A stretch of DNA of 64,000 nucleotides from NCBI RefSeq assembly GCF_009905615.1, contig NZ_JAAAKW010000004.1:248001-312000 (forward strand), written 5' to 3'. Numbering within the stretch: position 1 is the first letter of the stretch; the number at the start of each line of letters is the position of its first letter. The translations under genes were made by a program, and so were the position numbers. The notes under the pieces were generated by a model. That model saw nothing but the letters and a program-made list of their open reading frames with translations. It searched no databases and was not told where the DNA came from. Below are positions 8,453-17,217 of this stretch, piece by piece. The DNA is from Pseudomonas sp. SLFW (GTDB lineage: Bacteria > Pseudomonadota > Gammaproteobacteria > Pseudomonadales > Pseudomonadaceae).

Positions 8453-9802
8453 TCAGGTGGCATCCGCATGACTGACGAGCCCCTTCACCAGGACTGCGAC
8501 AGCGGCGATGGTGGCGGGGACTACGAGTGCGGTCAGCACCTGCTCGAAATTCCATCCCAGGCCGAGCAAAGTCGCCCCGGCCCAAGCGCCCAGAATCGCC
8601 CCGAAGCGGCCGATTCCCAACATCCACGAAACCCCCGTCGCACGGCCTTGTGTGGGATAGAAGCGTGCCGCCAGGGACGGCATGGCAGACTGGGCGCCAT
8701 TGATGCACATGCCCGCCAGCAGGACCAGTATCGCGAGCAGTGAAACGTGATTCAGGCTCTGGCCGACCATCCAGGTGAAAATGCCGGCGAGAAGATACGC
8801 GCCGCCGATCACCCAATGCGGCCGGAAACGGTCCATTGCCCAGCCAACGGCCACAGCACTCAAGACACCGCCGAATTGAAAAATAGCCCCTATGTAAGCC
8901 GACTGCTCGACGCTCATTCCGCTGTCGCGCATCAACGTGGGCAGCCAGCTTGTCAGCAGATAGACGATCACCAGTCCCATGAAATAGGTGAGCCAAAGCA
9001 GCAACGTGCCCGTGCTGTACACACCGCCAAACACGACCTTGAATCCGCTTCGGGTCTTGAGCGCGCTCTGTTCGGGTGTGGTGAAACCGCTGGCGAGTTC
9101 CACCTGCGCTGGCGCAATAGGCTTCACGGTTCGGCGGATGATCTCGATAGGCCGCCTGCGCACGACCAGAAAGCGGGCTGACTCAGGCAGCCATCCCAGC
9201 AGTAGCGCGGCCAGTGCGAGTGGCAGGGCTCCGCCGAGTACCAGCAAGCTGTGCCATCCGAGCAGGGGAATGAGTTTGGCGGAGATAAAGCCGCCGCAGG
9301 CCATCCCGAGGTTGAAGCCACAGAACATGCAGGTGACCAGAAGGGATTTGAGACGCGCCGGAGTGTACTCGGACAACAGGGTAGTGGCGTTCGGCATCGC
9401 TGCGCCGAGCCCGATACCCGTCAGCAATCTCAGGATCAACAGCTGTTGGACATTGCTGCTGTAAGCCGACAACAGGCTGAACACGCCGAACAGGGTGACC
9501 GCAATGATCAGCACCCAACGACGACCGATACGGTCTGCCAGAGGGCCGGACGTCAATGCGCCGAAGACCATTCCGATCAGCGCGGCACTCATCACCGGGC
9601 CCAGGCTTGCCCGATCGATACCCCAATCCTGGCTCAGTGCGGGGGCGATGAACCCCATCGCCGCGGTATCCAGTCCATCCAGAAACACGATCAAGAAGCA
9701 CAGAGCCACGATGCGCCATTGATAGAGTGAGACTGGGTTGTTATCGATGAGCGCCTGAATGTCGAGAGGGGGAGAGGCGCTCAAGGGAGGCGTTGCGTTC
9801 AT
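8453..9802 (-). CDS. MFS transporter of the aromatic acid:H+ symporter (AAHS) family
   Basis: A 449-residue, 12-helix transporter. The AAHS signature DGLDTAAMGFIAPAL follows the first helix, and the loop 2-3 MFS motif reads GPLADRIGRRWVL. Relatives (PcaK, BenK and gentisate or vanillate carriers) take up aromatic or hydroxylated acids with protons. The start chosen is ATG 9802 (MNATPP), with AAAGGT upstream; the open frame continues to 9847 without support. It lies 200 nt after the hydrolase at the end of the carbohydrate operon, so the imported compound may be an aromatic conjugate or a sugar acid. It is similar in kind to the transporter in the gentisate cluster at 28.1 kb. Confidence 0.88.
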   Translation of the reverse strand: MNATPPLSASPPLDIQALIDNNPVSLYQWRIVALCFLIVFLDGLDTAAMGFIAPALSQDWGIDRASLGPVMSAALIGMVFGALTSGPLADRIGRRWVLIIAVTLFGVFSLLSAYSSNVQQLLILRLLTGIGLGAAMPNATTLLSEYTPARLKSLLVTCMFCGFNLGMACGGFISAKLIPLLGWHSLLVLGGALPLALAALLLGWLPESARFLVVRRRPIEIIRRTVKPIAPAQVELASGFTTPEQSALKTRSGFKVVFGGVYSTGTLLLWLTYFMGLVIVYLLTSWLPTLMRDSGMSVEQSAYIGAIFQFGGVLSAVAVGWAMDRFRPHWVIGGAYLLAGIFTWMVGQSLNHVSLLAILVLLAGMCINGAQSAMPSLAARFYPTQGRATGVSWMLGIGRFGAILGAWAGATLLGLGWNFEQVLTALVVPATIAAVAVLVKGLVSHADAT

Positions 9803-10002
9803 GGGGTTTACCTTTATTTTTGTGAGCAGCGGCAAGGCTGGAGTCACTTTGCAAGGCCCGAAGCTGTGTATAGCCGTCCTGTTTCAAGTGACAAAAAGCC
9901 TGCGCTGTAGTGTCCTCCTGCGGTTTTGAAGTGGGTAATGAATAAACAGGTGCTATCCATGTCCGTAACGTTATGGATCACCGTTCGGAGGGCGTGTGAA
10001 TA

Positions 10003-10818
10003 TTAGCCAGCGAAGAGCGTTGTGGTCAGAAAATCATTCAGGACCTCTCGAAACCCTTGGAGATACTGTTCACGACTCAGCGTCTTCGATGCGATCACGC
10101 TCAACCGGGACTGGCTGATCAGGCCTGCGAGTGTTTCGGCGGTATCCATGGAATGAATGAAGTCCTGCCGATTCGCAATGATCTGAGTGGGGCACGTTAG
10201 CGCCTGTAGAGCGGAGATGGAAACGCCGGGTCCATCGTCAGGAATGAGATTGAGCAGAGGGACTGTGCTGATTGGATCGCGATTGAAAAAGCTCCGCAGG
10301 GAGGCAGCGTTGTCGGGCGAGATGTGCGCTATCTCATGCAGAAGGGGGGACGCTTCGAATCGGAGCGCTCCCTGCTGCGGCCCGAGCTGGTGCAGCAGCC
10401 GAGCCACCTCCCGATAGATTTTCATTCCGTGGGGGGCGTTTTCCGCGATCCACGCCGGACGTGCCAGGATGAGCGCCGCTGCCCTTTGAGGATGCGTCAC
10501 GGCGAGGCGCAGAGCCACAGCGGCGCCGAGCGATATCCCCCCGAACACCGCTCGCTCGATTTCGAGATGATCGAGCAGGGCAAGCGCATCATTGGCGAAT
10601 TGAGCGATGCTGAGCGCGTGGGTGTCCCCCAATTCAGAAGCACCATGGCCACGGCACTCAAGCGTGATGCGTCGGATGCCTTCGGTGCTCGGGAACACTT
10701 CGGCCGGCTGGTTGTGATCGGCCCCAAGGCCGTGTTGCCACAATACGGTCAGCCCGGATCCCTGATCGGTATAGGCGAGTCGACAGCCATCGGCTGTCTG
10801 GAAATCATGCAGGCTCAT
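10003..10818 (-). CDS. Alpha/beta-fold hydrolase
   Basis: A 271-residue protein with the alpha/beta hydrolase core: oxyanion-region HGLG (WQHGLGADH), nucleophile elbow GGISLGAA, and a lid and C-terminal segment containing DFIHSMD, where the catalytic His is expected. It is similar to 3-oxoadipate enol-lactonase-like and esterase-like proteins. The start is ATG 10818 with GGAGGG upstream, overlapping the end of the preceding isomerase gene by 14 nt, so the two are probably translationally coupled. In this operon it may open a lactone or cleave an ester; the substrate is not visible. Confidence 0.8.
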   Translation of the reverse strand: MSLHDFQTADGCRLAYTDQGSGLTVLWQHGLGADHNQPAEVFPSTEGIRRITLECRGHGASELGDTHALSIAQFANDALALLDHLEIERAVFGGISLGAAVALRLAVTHPQRAAALILARPAWIAENAPHGMKIYREVARLLHQLGPQQGALRFEASPLLHEIAHISPDNAASLRSFFNRDPISTVPLLNLIPDDGPGVSISALQALTCPTQIIANRQDFIHSMDTAETLAGLISQSRLSVIASKTLSREQYLQGFREVLNDFLTTTLFAG

Positions 10819-11647
10819 GGGCTTCCCTCCGGATGATGCGTTGCAGATAGTCCGCGACTCCAGGGGCATCCACCTCTTCGAAATTATGGCCGACCAGTGG
10901 CCCGTCATAGCCGGTGGCACGCACGCGGGCGACGAATTGCGGCAGGTCCACCGCGCCCTTGCCGGCGGGGACCACGATTCCGTGGCTGTCGATATCCTTG
11001 GCGTGAACCAGAAGAAGATGCTCGCCCAGCGAATCGGTGGCGTGTGCGACGATCTCCTGCTGTCGGGATTGCGCAGATGGCGGCAAAAGATTCGCAGCAT
11101 CCAGCACGATGCCCAGACGAGAGGACCTCACTTCATCAAGGACCTTTCGAGCGGCAACGGCATCACAAATGACGTTGCCGGGTTCAGGTTCGATCCCGAG
11201 CGTCAGGTCGAATTCGTCGGCCAGCGCCAATGCGAAAGCCAACTCATCACGCAGGTCGTACCAGGCCTGCCTTGAAGCGTTGTCCGGATGGGCGCGCCAC
11301 ATGTCCGACAGCTCCCGCGAACCTGTGCAGAGCGTCACCAATGGCACCCCCATTTCCCGGGCTGCCCGCATGACATTTGCGAACCCCAGGCGCAAGCTGC
11401 GCCGGTACACCGGGTCAGGATGCGCCATGTTGTAGGTGCCTGACAGGGCGCAGATCGAGATACCTGCTTCGCGCGCGCCCTGCGCGATGCTTGCAGCAAT
11501 GCCATCAGGAAGCTCTCTTGGCAAGGACGCCAAGCCCGCGCACGACAGATTGAATTGCGTGGCACCGAAGCCATCTGCGCGAATTTTCGAAAACAAGCTG
11601 CCTGGGTATTTAGCCGAATAGGTGCGTGCAAAAACGCCCGGCGTCAT
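10805..11647 (-). CDS. TIM-barrel sugar isomerase/epimerase family protein
   Basis: A 280-residue xylose-isomerase-like TIM barrel (AP-endonuclease family 2 type). Likely metal ligands lie in LGIEPEPGN (Glu), GIVLDAANLL (Asp), LLLVHAKDID (His, Asp) and the C-terminal GHNFEE. Family members isomerise or epimerise keto-sugars and inososes, and some cleave 3-keto-glycosides. The ATG at 11647 overlaps the stop of the upstream dehydrogenase by one base, and the 3' end overlaps the hydrolase. This tight packing indicates one mRNA and a shared pathway. Confidence 0.82.
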   Translation of the reverse strand: MTPGVFARTYSAKYPGSLFSKIRADGFGATQFNLSCAGLASLPRELPDGIAASIAQGAREAGISICALSGTYNMAHPDPVYRRSLRLGFANVMRAAREMGVPLVTLCTGSRELSDMWRAHPDNASRQAWYDLRDELAFALALADEFDLTLGIEPEPGNVICDAVAARKVLDEVRSSRLGIVLDAANLLPPSAQSRQQEIVAHATDSLGEHLLLVHAKDIDSHGIVVPAGKGAVDLPQFVARVRATGYDGPLVGHNFEEVDAPGVADYLQRIIRREAHEPA

Positions 11648-12723
11648 CACAGTTTGCCCTCGACATCGGCCAGTCTGACGGGCTTGCCGCTGGCCACCGA
11701 TCGAGCGGTGGCAATCATCGCCCGAACGGACGCAATGCCGTCGTCGATATCGGCGCCTCGCATCGGAGCCCCATCGAGGAGCGTGTCGGCGAAGCCTTCC
11801 AGTTGTCGGCGATAGAAATGGCCATCGGCTGCCAACGGGCGGTGCCAGGTCGCGTCGCGCTCCGAGAAGATGTCCACTTCGGACGATTTGAAGTACCACG
11901 GGTTATAGGTCTTGGCGATGACGCTGCCGTGTTCGCCGTACAGTTGCAGGCCTTCATGCCAGTCCATGCGCACCGCGACGGTCAGGTCCAGATGTCCCGC
12001 AGCGCCATTGGCGAATTCGACATCGATGAACCAGGAATAGGCGCCGAACTTTTCGGTCAGGCGTGCGCTGACTTGAACAATGTCGCCACACAAGAAACGG
12101 GCGGTGTCGAACAAGTGACTGCCGTGGGCGAGCATGTAGTACTGCCGCAGATCCGCCTTGGGATTACCGGCGGGCTTGAGGGCTTCTTTGCTGAAGATCG
12201 GCATCGGCTGCACGGCGTCAGTGACGGTATAGCGGTGGGTTGAATCGCAGTACCACGCCTTGAGCGCCAGTATCTGTCCCATCTCGTCGCGCACGAAGTC
12301 TCTGGCGCGTTCCAGGCCGATGTCGAAACGCTTCATATGACCGACTTGCAGGATTTTCCCGGAGTCGCGCACCTTGGCCGCCAGATCCTCTACTTCTTCG
12401 ACACTTACACCCAGCGGCTTTTCACAGAGCACGTGCTTGCCTGCCGCCAGCGCACGGCGTGAGGCCTCGACATGGAACGCATCGGAGGTGGCGATGATCA
12501 CAGCGTCCAGTTCAGGGTCGGCCAGCATCCGATCATAATCGAGGAATGTTCGGGTGGGGCCGTAGGTCGCGCCCATGCGATTGACCAGATCACTCGCCAC
12601 ATCGCAGATGGCATGGAGCTCGGCGTTGCGCGCTTTGACGCAGGAATCGAAATGAGCGAACTGGGCGATCGGGCCGCAGCCGAGCACGCCGACCTTGAGG
12701 CGACGGTCATCTTTTACGTTCAT
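11647..12723 (-). CDS. Gfo/Idh/MocA-family oxidoreductase
   Basis: A 358-residue NAD(P)-dependent dehydrogenase. The N-terminal Rossmann fold has KVGVLGCGPIAQFAHF, and the consensus EKPL lysine motif of the family appears in HVLCEKPLGVSVEE (about residues 95-108). The C-terminal domain carries the sheet that closes the active site. Such enzymes oxidise or reduce sugars, inositols and glycosides. I prefer ATG 12723, since upstream in-frame codons to 12780 overlap the end of the SDR gene. It lies 41 nt after the SDR. Confidence 0.87.
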   Translation of the reverse strand: MNVKDDRRLKVGVLGCGPIAQFAHFDSCVKARNAELHAICDVASDLVNRMGATYGPTRTFLDYDRMLADPELDAVIIATSDAFHVEASRRALAAGKHVLCEKPLGVSVEEVEDLAAKVRDSGKILQVGHMKRFDIGLERARDFVRDEMGQILALKAWYCDSTHRYTVTDAVQPMPIFSKEALKPAGNPKADLRQYYMLAHGSHLFDTARFLCGDIVQVSARLTEKFGAYSWFIDVEFANGAAGHLDLTVAVRMDWHEGLQLYGEHGSVIAKTYNPWYFKSSEVDIFSERDATWHRPLAADGHFYRRQLEGFADTLLDGAPMRGADIDDGIASVRAMIATARSVASGKPVRLADVEGKL

Positions 12724-12764
12724 GGTCCATCCAAAATAAACAGGTGTTGAGAAAAAAGGAGCGG

Positions 12765-13538
12765 TTACACCGCTGTCCATCCGCCGTCGATTTTCAGCGT
12801 TGCGCCGGTGATCATCTGGGCGGCTGGCGAGGCCAGAAAAACGACAGGTTCTGCGACGTTTTCCGGCTCACCGATTTTGTTGAGCGGGATGCGCGCGAGC
12901 AGCGATTTGAGCGACGCATCGTCCTCCAGCCAGCTTCGGGTGCTGTCGGTGCGAACGAACGTCGGGGCTACGGCGTTTACGCGGATGCCCAGATCGGCCC
13001 ACTCGACGGCCAGGCATTGCGTCATGTGGATCATCGCGGCCTTGGTCATGCAATAGATCGGTTCGCCGTGGAGTGCGACCAACCCCGCTTGTGAGGCGAT
13101 ATTGACGATGCTCCCGTGCCCCCGCGTCGCCATGCTTCGAGCCGCGGCCTGCGCAGCAAAAAAAGCGCCTTTGACGTTGAGGTCGAACATCGCGTCGTAG
13201 TCGACAGCGCTGACGTCAATCGCTGCTGCGGGATGGCTCAGGCCTGCGTTATTGACGAGAATCGACAAGGGGCCGAGCTCCGTGTCCACCGCTGATATTG
13301 CCTGGGTGATGGACGCTGTCGAGAGCATGTCCATGTGCACAGCGATGGCAGCGATGCCCGCGTTTTGAAGCAGCTCCGCTGCGCGCTTGCCAGCCACCAG
13401 GTCTCTACAGCCGAGGGCGACCCTTGCTCCCGCGTCACCCAGGGCCTTGGCACAGGCGTAGCCGATGCCCCGTGTCGCGCCGGTGATCAGGGCCGTTTGG
13501 CCTTTCAGCGAAAACGGGGGGGTGGTGTCACTGTTCAT
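12765..13538 (-). CDS. Short-chain dehydrogenase/reductase
   Basis: A 257-residue classical SDR with cofactor motif TGATRGIG near residue 18, NNAG near 92, and the catalytic Tyr-Lys pair within PIYCMTKAA. The C-terminus ends in the usual LKIDGGW pattern. The start is ATG 13538 with GGAGGAAC upstream. It sits between the mutarotase and the Gfo/Idh dehydrogenase and probably oxidises the same sugar or its product. Confidence 0.88.
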   Translation of the reverse strand: MNSDTTPPFSLKGQTALITGATRGIGYACAKALGDAGARVALGCRDLVAGKRAAELLQNAGIAAIAVHMDMLSTASITQAISAVDTELGPLSILVNNAGLSHPAAAIDVSAVDYDAMFDLNVKGAFFAAQAAARSMATRGHGSIVNIASQAGLVALHGEPIYCMTKAAMIHMTQCLAVEWADLGIRVNAVAPTFVRTDSTRSWLEDDASLKSLLARIPLNKIGEPENVAEPVVFLASPAAQMITGATLKIDGGWTAV

Positions 13539-13587
13539 AGCGTTGTTCCTCCGAAGTCGAGAATCGGGTTGTCGAGAGTGACGGTTC

Positions 13588-14016
13588 TTACTCAGGCGCG
13601 AGGGTTCCTTTGCGAAGCAAAATGTTCCCGTAAACCCGTTCCTCACCGGTGACGATGATTGCCACTGCATTGGAGGCGCGCGTCTTGAACGGCGAGGGTT
13701 GCAACGACGCCACCTCTCTGCCGGGCGCATGGCGGCCAGCGACGTCGATCAGGTCGGCCATCACCGGAAGGATGTGATGAGGTTCATCGTGCACCTCCAT
13801 GCGCGTCACAGCGTCCGCGCTGTCATCCAGCGGCAACACCGACAGCACCGCGTCCAGCGTGCGTGGACCATCCGAGCCGTCGTGGCGAACGAGCGTGGGT
13901 CCAGCGCTGAGTGCCGGATAATTTCGGTCGACAATGGCGATCTCTTCGCCATGGCCCATTGAACGAAGAATGGAGAGCAACTGCGGGCCAAGGATTGGGT
14001 CGATGTTTTTGAGCAT
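13588..14016 (-). CDS. RbsD/FucU-family sugar mutarotase
   Basis: A 142-residue protein with the family N-terminus LKNIDPILGPQLLSILRSMGHG, the IVDRNYPA segment and the C-terminal AIIVTGEERVYGNILLRKG. RbsD/FucU proteins speed anomer exchange of free sugars so that kinases or isomerases receive the right form; FucU acts on L-fucose. It therefore implies that a free reducing sugar appears in this pathway. The start is ATG 14016 with AAGGAAG upstream. Confidence 0.88.
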   Translation of the reverse strand: MLKNIDPILGPQLLSILRSMGHGEEIAIVDRNYPALSAGPTLVRHDGSDGPRTLDAVLSVLPLDDSADAVTRMEVHDEPHHILPVMADLIDVAGRHAPGREVASLQPSPFKTRASNAVAIIVTGEERVYGNILLRKGTLAPE

Positions 14017-14054
14017 GGGTTCTTCCTTTTCAGTAGGTGCCACGAAGGGTCTGA

Positions 14055-15065
14055 TCAACGGGTGTGTGGCAGGTGTCGATGCGCCCGGACGATCGCGGGC
14101 GCCGCATGCAGGACACTCGACCAGCCCAGTACGGCCCAGCGTAAATCCAGAGCGGCACCGGTCTTGGTGCAAGGGGCATTGGCCGCGATGAGCTGCTTGA
14201 GGCGGTCCTTGGGGTAGCCTGCGATGCTTAGCACCCCGCCCCCCAGGATGACCGTTTCGGGCGAGAGCGTTGCCATGGCTGCGCTGACGACAAGGGCCTG
14301 ATGACGGATAAAATTGTCCAGGGCTAGGGTCAGTTGCGTCGGCTCGGAGTCCGTTTCGAAAAGCGCCTCGACAGGCACCCGATACCGTTGCGCGATAGCT
14401 TGCAGTGCTCGGCCGGACGCGTAGTCCTCGATGGACGGATGCTTGAGAGGGGAGAGGGCCTCGATTTTCTCTCCGAAGACAGGTACGTGACCGATCTCCA
14501 GTGCCCAGCCGCTCCCCCGATACGGTTTGCCATCCATGAGCAGGGACGCGCCTATGCCGGTTCCAAAGAAAATCGCCAGCGCGTTGCTGGTACCCATGGC
14601 GGCGCCGGCCACGGATTCGCCAATCAGCGCAAGGTTGGCGTCACGTTCCAGGATGACGGGGATCTGCAACAGAGCAGAGAGCTCGCTTCTCAGGTGTACA
14701 CCGTTCATTTCTGGAATGTTGGCCACGTTGAGTAGCCGGTCGCCATCGGCGCCTAAAAAACCTGGAACGGTGCTGACCACGATGTCTGGAGTCAGGCCTG
14801 ATTCGGCGATGAACTGTCGGGTCAATACCGCGAGGGATTCGACCGGGTCGCTGTTTCTGACGCATCGTGTCGGCACTTGGTGCTGGAAACGCTGCACCCT
14901 CCCTTCGCGAACACAGCCGAACTTGATGTGCGTCCCGCCCATGTCGATCACGAGAATGTTTGAAGGCTCAGGGGGGTACGTATGACCTTCATCTTCGCCA
15001 ACCTGTCGTTCGCCAGTGTCAGCGTTTTGATGCGCGAAGCGATAGCGTTCAAGGCTACGGCTCAT
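14055..15065 (-). CDS. ROK-family sugar kinase
   Basis: A 336-residue protein with the ROK phosphate motif DMGGTHIKFG (about 41-50), catalytic-site ERDANLALIGE, FFGTGIGASLL and the ALEIGHV segment. The usual zinc-binding CxCGxxGCxE is missing; that position reads SPLKHPSIEDYASGRAL. This places it with the zinc-free minority of ROK proteins and makes the sugar hard to guess. The start is ATG 15065 with AGGAG upstream. It is the first gene of the operon and diverges from the ROK regulator across about 180 bp. Confidence 0.83.
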   Translation of the reverse strand: MSRSLERYRFAHQNADTGERQVGEDEGHTYPPEPSNILVIDMGGTHIKFGCVREGRVQRFQHQVPTRCVRNSDPVESLAVLTRQFIAESGLTPDIVVSTVPGFLGADGDRLLNVANIPEMNGVHLRSELSALLQIPVILERDANLALIGESVAGAAMGTSNALAIFFGTGIGASLLMDGKPYRGSGWALEIGHVPVFGEKIEALSPLKHPSIEDYASGRALQAIAQRYRVPVEALFETDSEPTQLTLALDNFIRHQALVVSAAMATLSPETVILGGGVLSIAGYPKDRLKQLIAANAPCTKTGAALDLRWAVLGWSSVLHAAPAIVRAHRHLPHTR

Positions 15066-15109
15066 GGCGATGCTCCTGATCATTGACGGCGAGGCTGACA
15101 TGCCTGCTG

Positions 15110-15130
15110 TTTGTATTTAATCTAAACAAA
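15110..15130. promoter_or_regulatory. Candidate ROK-regulator operator (imperfect inverted repeat)
   Basis: TTTGTAT, a 7-nt spacer, then AAACAAA form an AT-rich inverted repeat with 6 of 7 matching positions. It lies between the divergent kinase operon (start 15065) and the ROK regulator (start about 15245), where an auto-regulatory site would be expected. NagC/Mlc-type ROK repressors bind AT-rich sites of similar length. This is inference from position and shape only. Confidence 0.4.
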
Positions 15131-15244
15131 CTGAAATGAGCGTCAATGGCCTGAATGCCTGCAGATATAAATAAAAAAGCGGGCATTCAAGTGGCGATTG
15201 GGATGCAAAAAGACTGCATTAATGATCGTTGGAGACCGACCGGA

Positions 15245-16735
15245 ATGGGTAAGCACAGATCGCTCCACGCTGCGATCGAAGCAGTGGTGGACGGAACCAA
15301 GGCGGGCAGGTTGCGTGCACTGCTGCCAGAGATCGAGCAGAGGCTCTCGGCGGGGGCACGTATCGCTGACGTGGCCAAAGCGCTCAGTGAGCATGGGTTG
15401 CCTTTATCGGTCGCGACACTCAAGAGCTACTTGTATCGCTCGCGAAAGGCGGCGAGAAATGTGTTGAGTGAAGCCGCAGGGCCAGACGCAATGCCGCTCC
15501 CCATCGTCGGGAACAGTCCCTCGGCCAACGCACCCCCACGTGAGGTGTTCGACCCCATCGTCAATTCGGGAACGACGTCCGGTTTGCTCAGGCATATCAA
15601 CACCGTTCGCTGTCTGCGACTGCTCAAAAAGGGCGATCTGCTCAGTCGTGCGGACATGGCGCGCAGGCTTGATCTGACGCGCGCGACCATCGGCAATACA
15701 GTGAAAGAACTCCTGGAAAAGGGGCTCGTCCTGGAGACGATCGATCGTTCGAGTGCAGGGCGATCCGGGCGTCCGGGAGCGGGGTTGGCACTCAATCCTC
15801 AAGGTGCCTATTCGGTGGGGATCGACATTTCGAGTCATGCACTGACCGCTGTCCTGGTCGATTTGAGTATGCGCGTCGTGCAAAAGATCTCCATTCCCGT
15901 CGGCCACGATCTTCGGGAAGTGGGCAGGGCGGTAGAAGAAATTGCCCTGATACCCTGGCGTCTGTTGGCGGCTTCGGGGCTCAGCCCTCAGCGTATTCTG
16001 GGCGTCTGCGTTTCCATCCCCGGCCTGGTTGATCAGCAGGGGCGGGTCGTCGTCGCGCCGTTTCTTCATTGGCGCGATGTCCCGTTGCAAGCGACGTTGT
16101 CCGCTCATCCTCATCTGCCTTGGCCGGTGACAATCTGCAATGACGCGAACGCGTTTGCCAATGCCGAACTCTGTTCGTTGCAGGAACGTGACGCGCAAAA
16201 CATGGTGTTGATTCTGCTCACTGAAGGGTTGGGGGGCGCCATCGTGCAGCGCGGTCAGATATTTGCTGGCAGCCATGGTTATGCAGGGGAGCTTGGACAC
16301 CTGGTGATGGGGGCAAGCCTTTCAGCGAGCGATGATCAGTCCTTCGAGCGTCTGGCAGGGCATGAGCGGTTCAGCGCCTTTCTTCCGTCTGATTGTTCCC
16401 TGGAGGACGGGTTGATGGCGCTTGCCGATGAGGGCGCCTATTCGTCCCCATCGCTGGAACGGGTTCTGGACCAGTGGGCTGACGTCCTTGCAACAGGATT
16501 GGCCAATCTCGTTTACCTGCTCAACCCTGAAAAAATCGTGTTCGGCGGACCGTTGAGTGTCCTTTTCCCGCGCATCAGGTCGCGGGTCGAGGGCCTGCTC
16601 GCCCGGCACCTCTTGCACGGCTTCAACGTCCCATTGCTAGAGGTGACGCGTCTGGGTGCCGATGGGGCGGCCATTGGTGCCGCCTCCGTGATTCGCGAGC
16701 GGATCTTCTCGCTTGCGCGGATCGAAAGCCCTTAG
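15245..16735 (+). CDS. ROK-family transcriptional regulator with an extra N-terminal helical domain
   Basis: A 496-residue regulator. Residues about 1-70 form a separate small domain (IEQRLSAGARIADVAKALSE ... LKSYLYRSRKAA) that resembles short HTH-like proteins on plasmids and phages. A Pro/Ser linker follows. The usual MarR-like winged helix comes next (LLSRADMARRLDLTRATIGNTVKELLEKG), then a ROK sugar-binding domain (VGIDIS, GVCVSIPGLVD, TICNDANAFANAE, GELGHL). The zinc motif is absent. I prefer ATG 15245, with GGAG ten bases upstream; the frame is open back to 15155. It diverges from the kinase operon and probably senses its sugar or sugar phosphate. Confidence 0.85.
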   Translation: MGKHRSLHAAIEAVVDGTKAGRLRALLPEIEQRLSAGARIADVAKALSEHGLPLSVATLKSYLYRSRKAARNVLSEAAGPDAMPLPIVGNSPSANAPPREVFDPIVNSGTTSGLLRHINTVRCLRLLKKGDLLSRADMARRLDLTRATIGNTVKELLEKGLVLETIDRSSAGRSGRPGAGLALNPQGAYSVGIDISSHALTAVLVDLSMRVVQKISIPVGHDLREVGRAVEEIALIPWRLLAASGLSPQRILGVCVSIPGLVDQQGRVVVAPFLHWRDVPLQATLSAHPHLPWPVTICNDANAFANAELCSLQERDAQNMVLILLTEGLGGAIVQRGQIFAGSHGYAGELGHLVMGASLSASDDQSFERLAGHERFSAFLPSDCSLEDGLMALADEGAYSSPSLERVLDQWADVLATGLANLVYLLNPEKIVFGGPLSVLFPRIRSRVEGLLARHLLHGFNVPLLEVTRLGADGAAIGAASVIRERIFSLARIESP

Positions 16736-17103
16736 TCGGTGGCAATATGGGGCGTTGTCGTAGGGCCCGTTGTCATTCGTGCGGGCCCATGAGGTGCGCT
16801 GTGGACACTGCTCGACACCTTGCCAAGCACGGTGGTCACGAATGCCTGGTCAGTTGCTGTGTGCCCTGGCGGAAGTTGGTAACCGCCGTTTTTGCGCTCC
16901 ACTTCCACAATCAGTCCGCTGGGCAGCTTGACGAACACAACAGGTTTTTCGGGTTGCGTCGGGCGGCACTTCGCGTAGTTGCTTTCTGCGCCAAGCGCCT
17001 GCAGGGCGGCGGCTCGACACTCTTCAAGCGTCAGGCCTGCCTTGACCGGCAGTTCTTTGTTGATATTGATGACGGTGGCCAGATACAACGTATAGAGCGA
17101 CAT
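16732..17103 (-). CDS. Conserved-looking hypothetical protein, convergent with the ROK regulator
   Basis: A 123-residue protein I do not recognise. Residues about 18-36 (VKAGLTLEECRAAALQALG) look like a helix and about 50-68 (PVVFVKLPSGLIVEVERKN) like paired strands; the tail from about 90 is Thr/Pro-rich and probably disordered. ATG 17103 has AAGGAC upstream. Its 3' end overlaps the stop codon of the regulator by four bases. No signal peptide or membrane segment is evident. Confidence 0.6.
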   Translation of the reverse strand: MSLYTLYLATVININKELPVKAGLTLEECRAAALQALGAESNYAKCRPTQPEKPVVFVKLPSGLIVEVERKNGGYQLPPGHTATDQAFVTTVLGKVSSSVHSAPHGPARMTTGPTTTPHIATD

Positions 17104-17217
17104 AGCGGAGTCCTTCCGAATGACAATGCCGGTAGCGATTGCGATCGCCAATTGAGTGCGGATTCAGGGCGTCAGCGATGGGGTCGACGCCCGCTGGTAC
17201 AGCGTTCTTGCGGGCGG

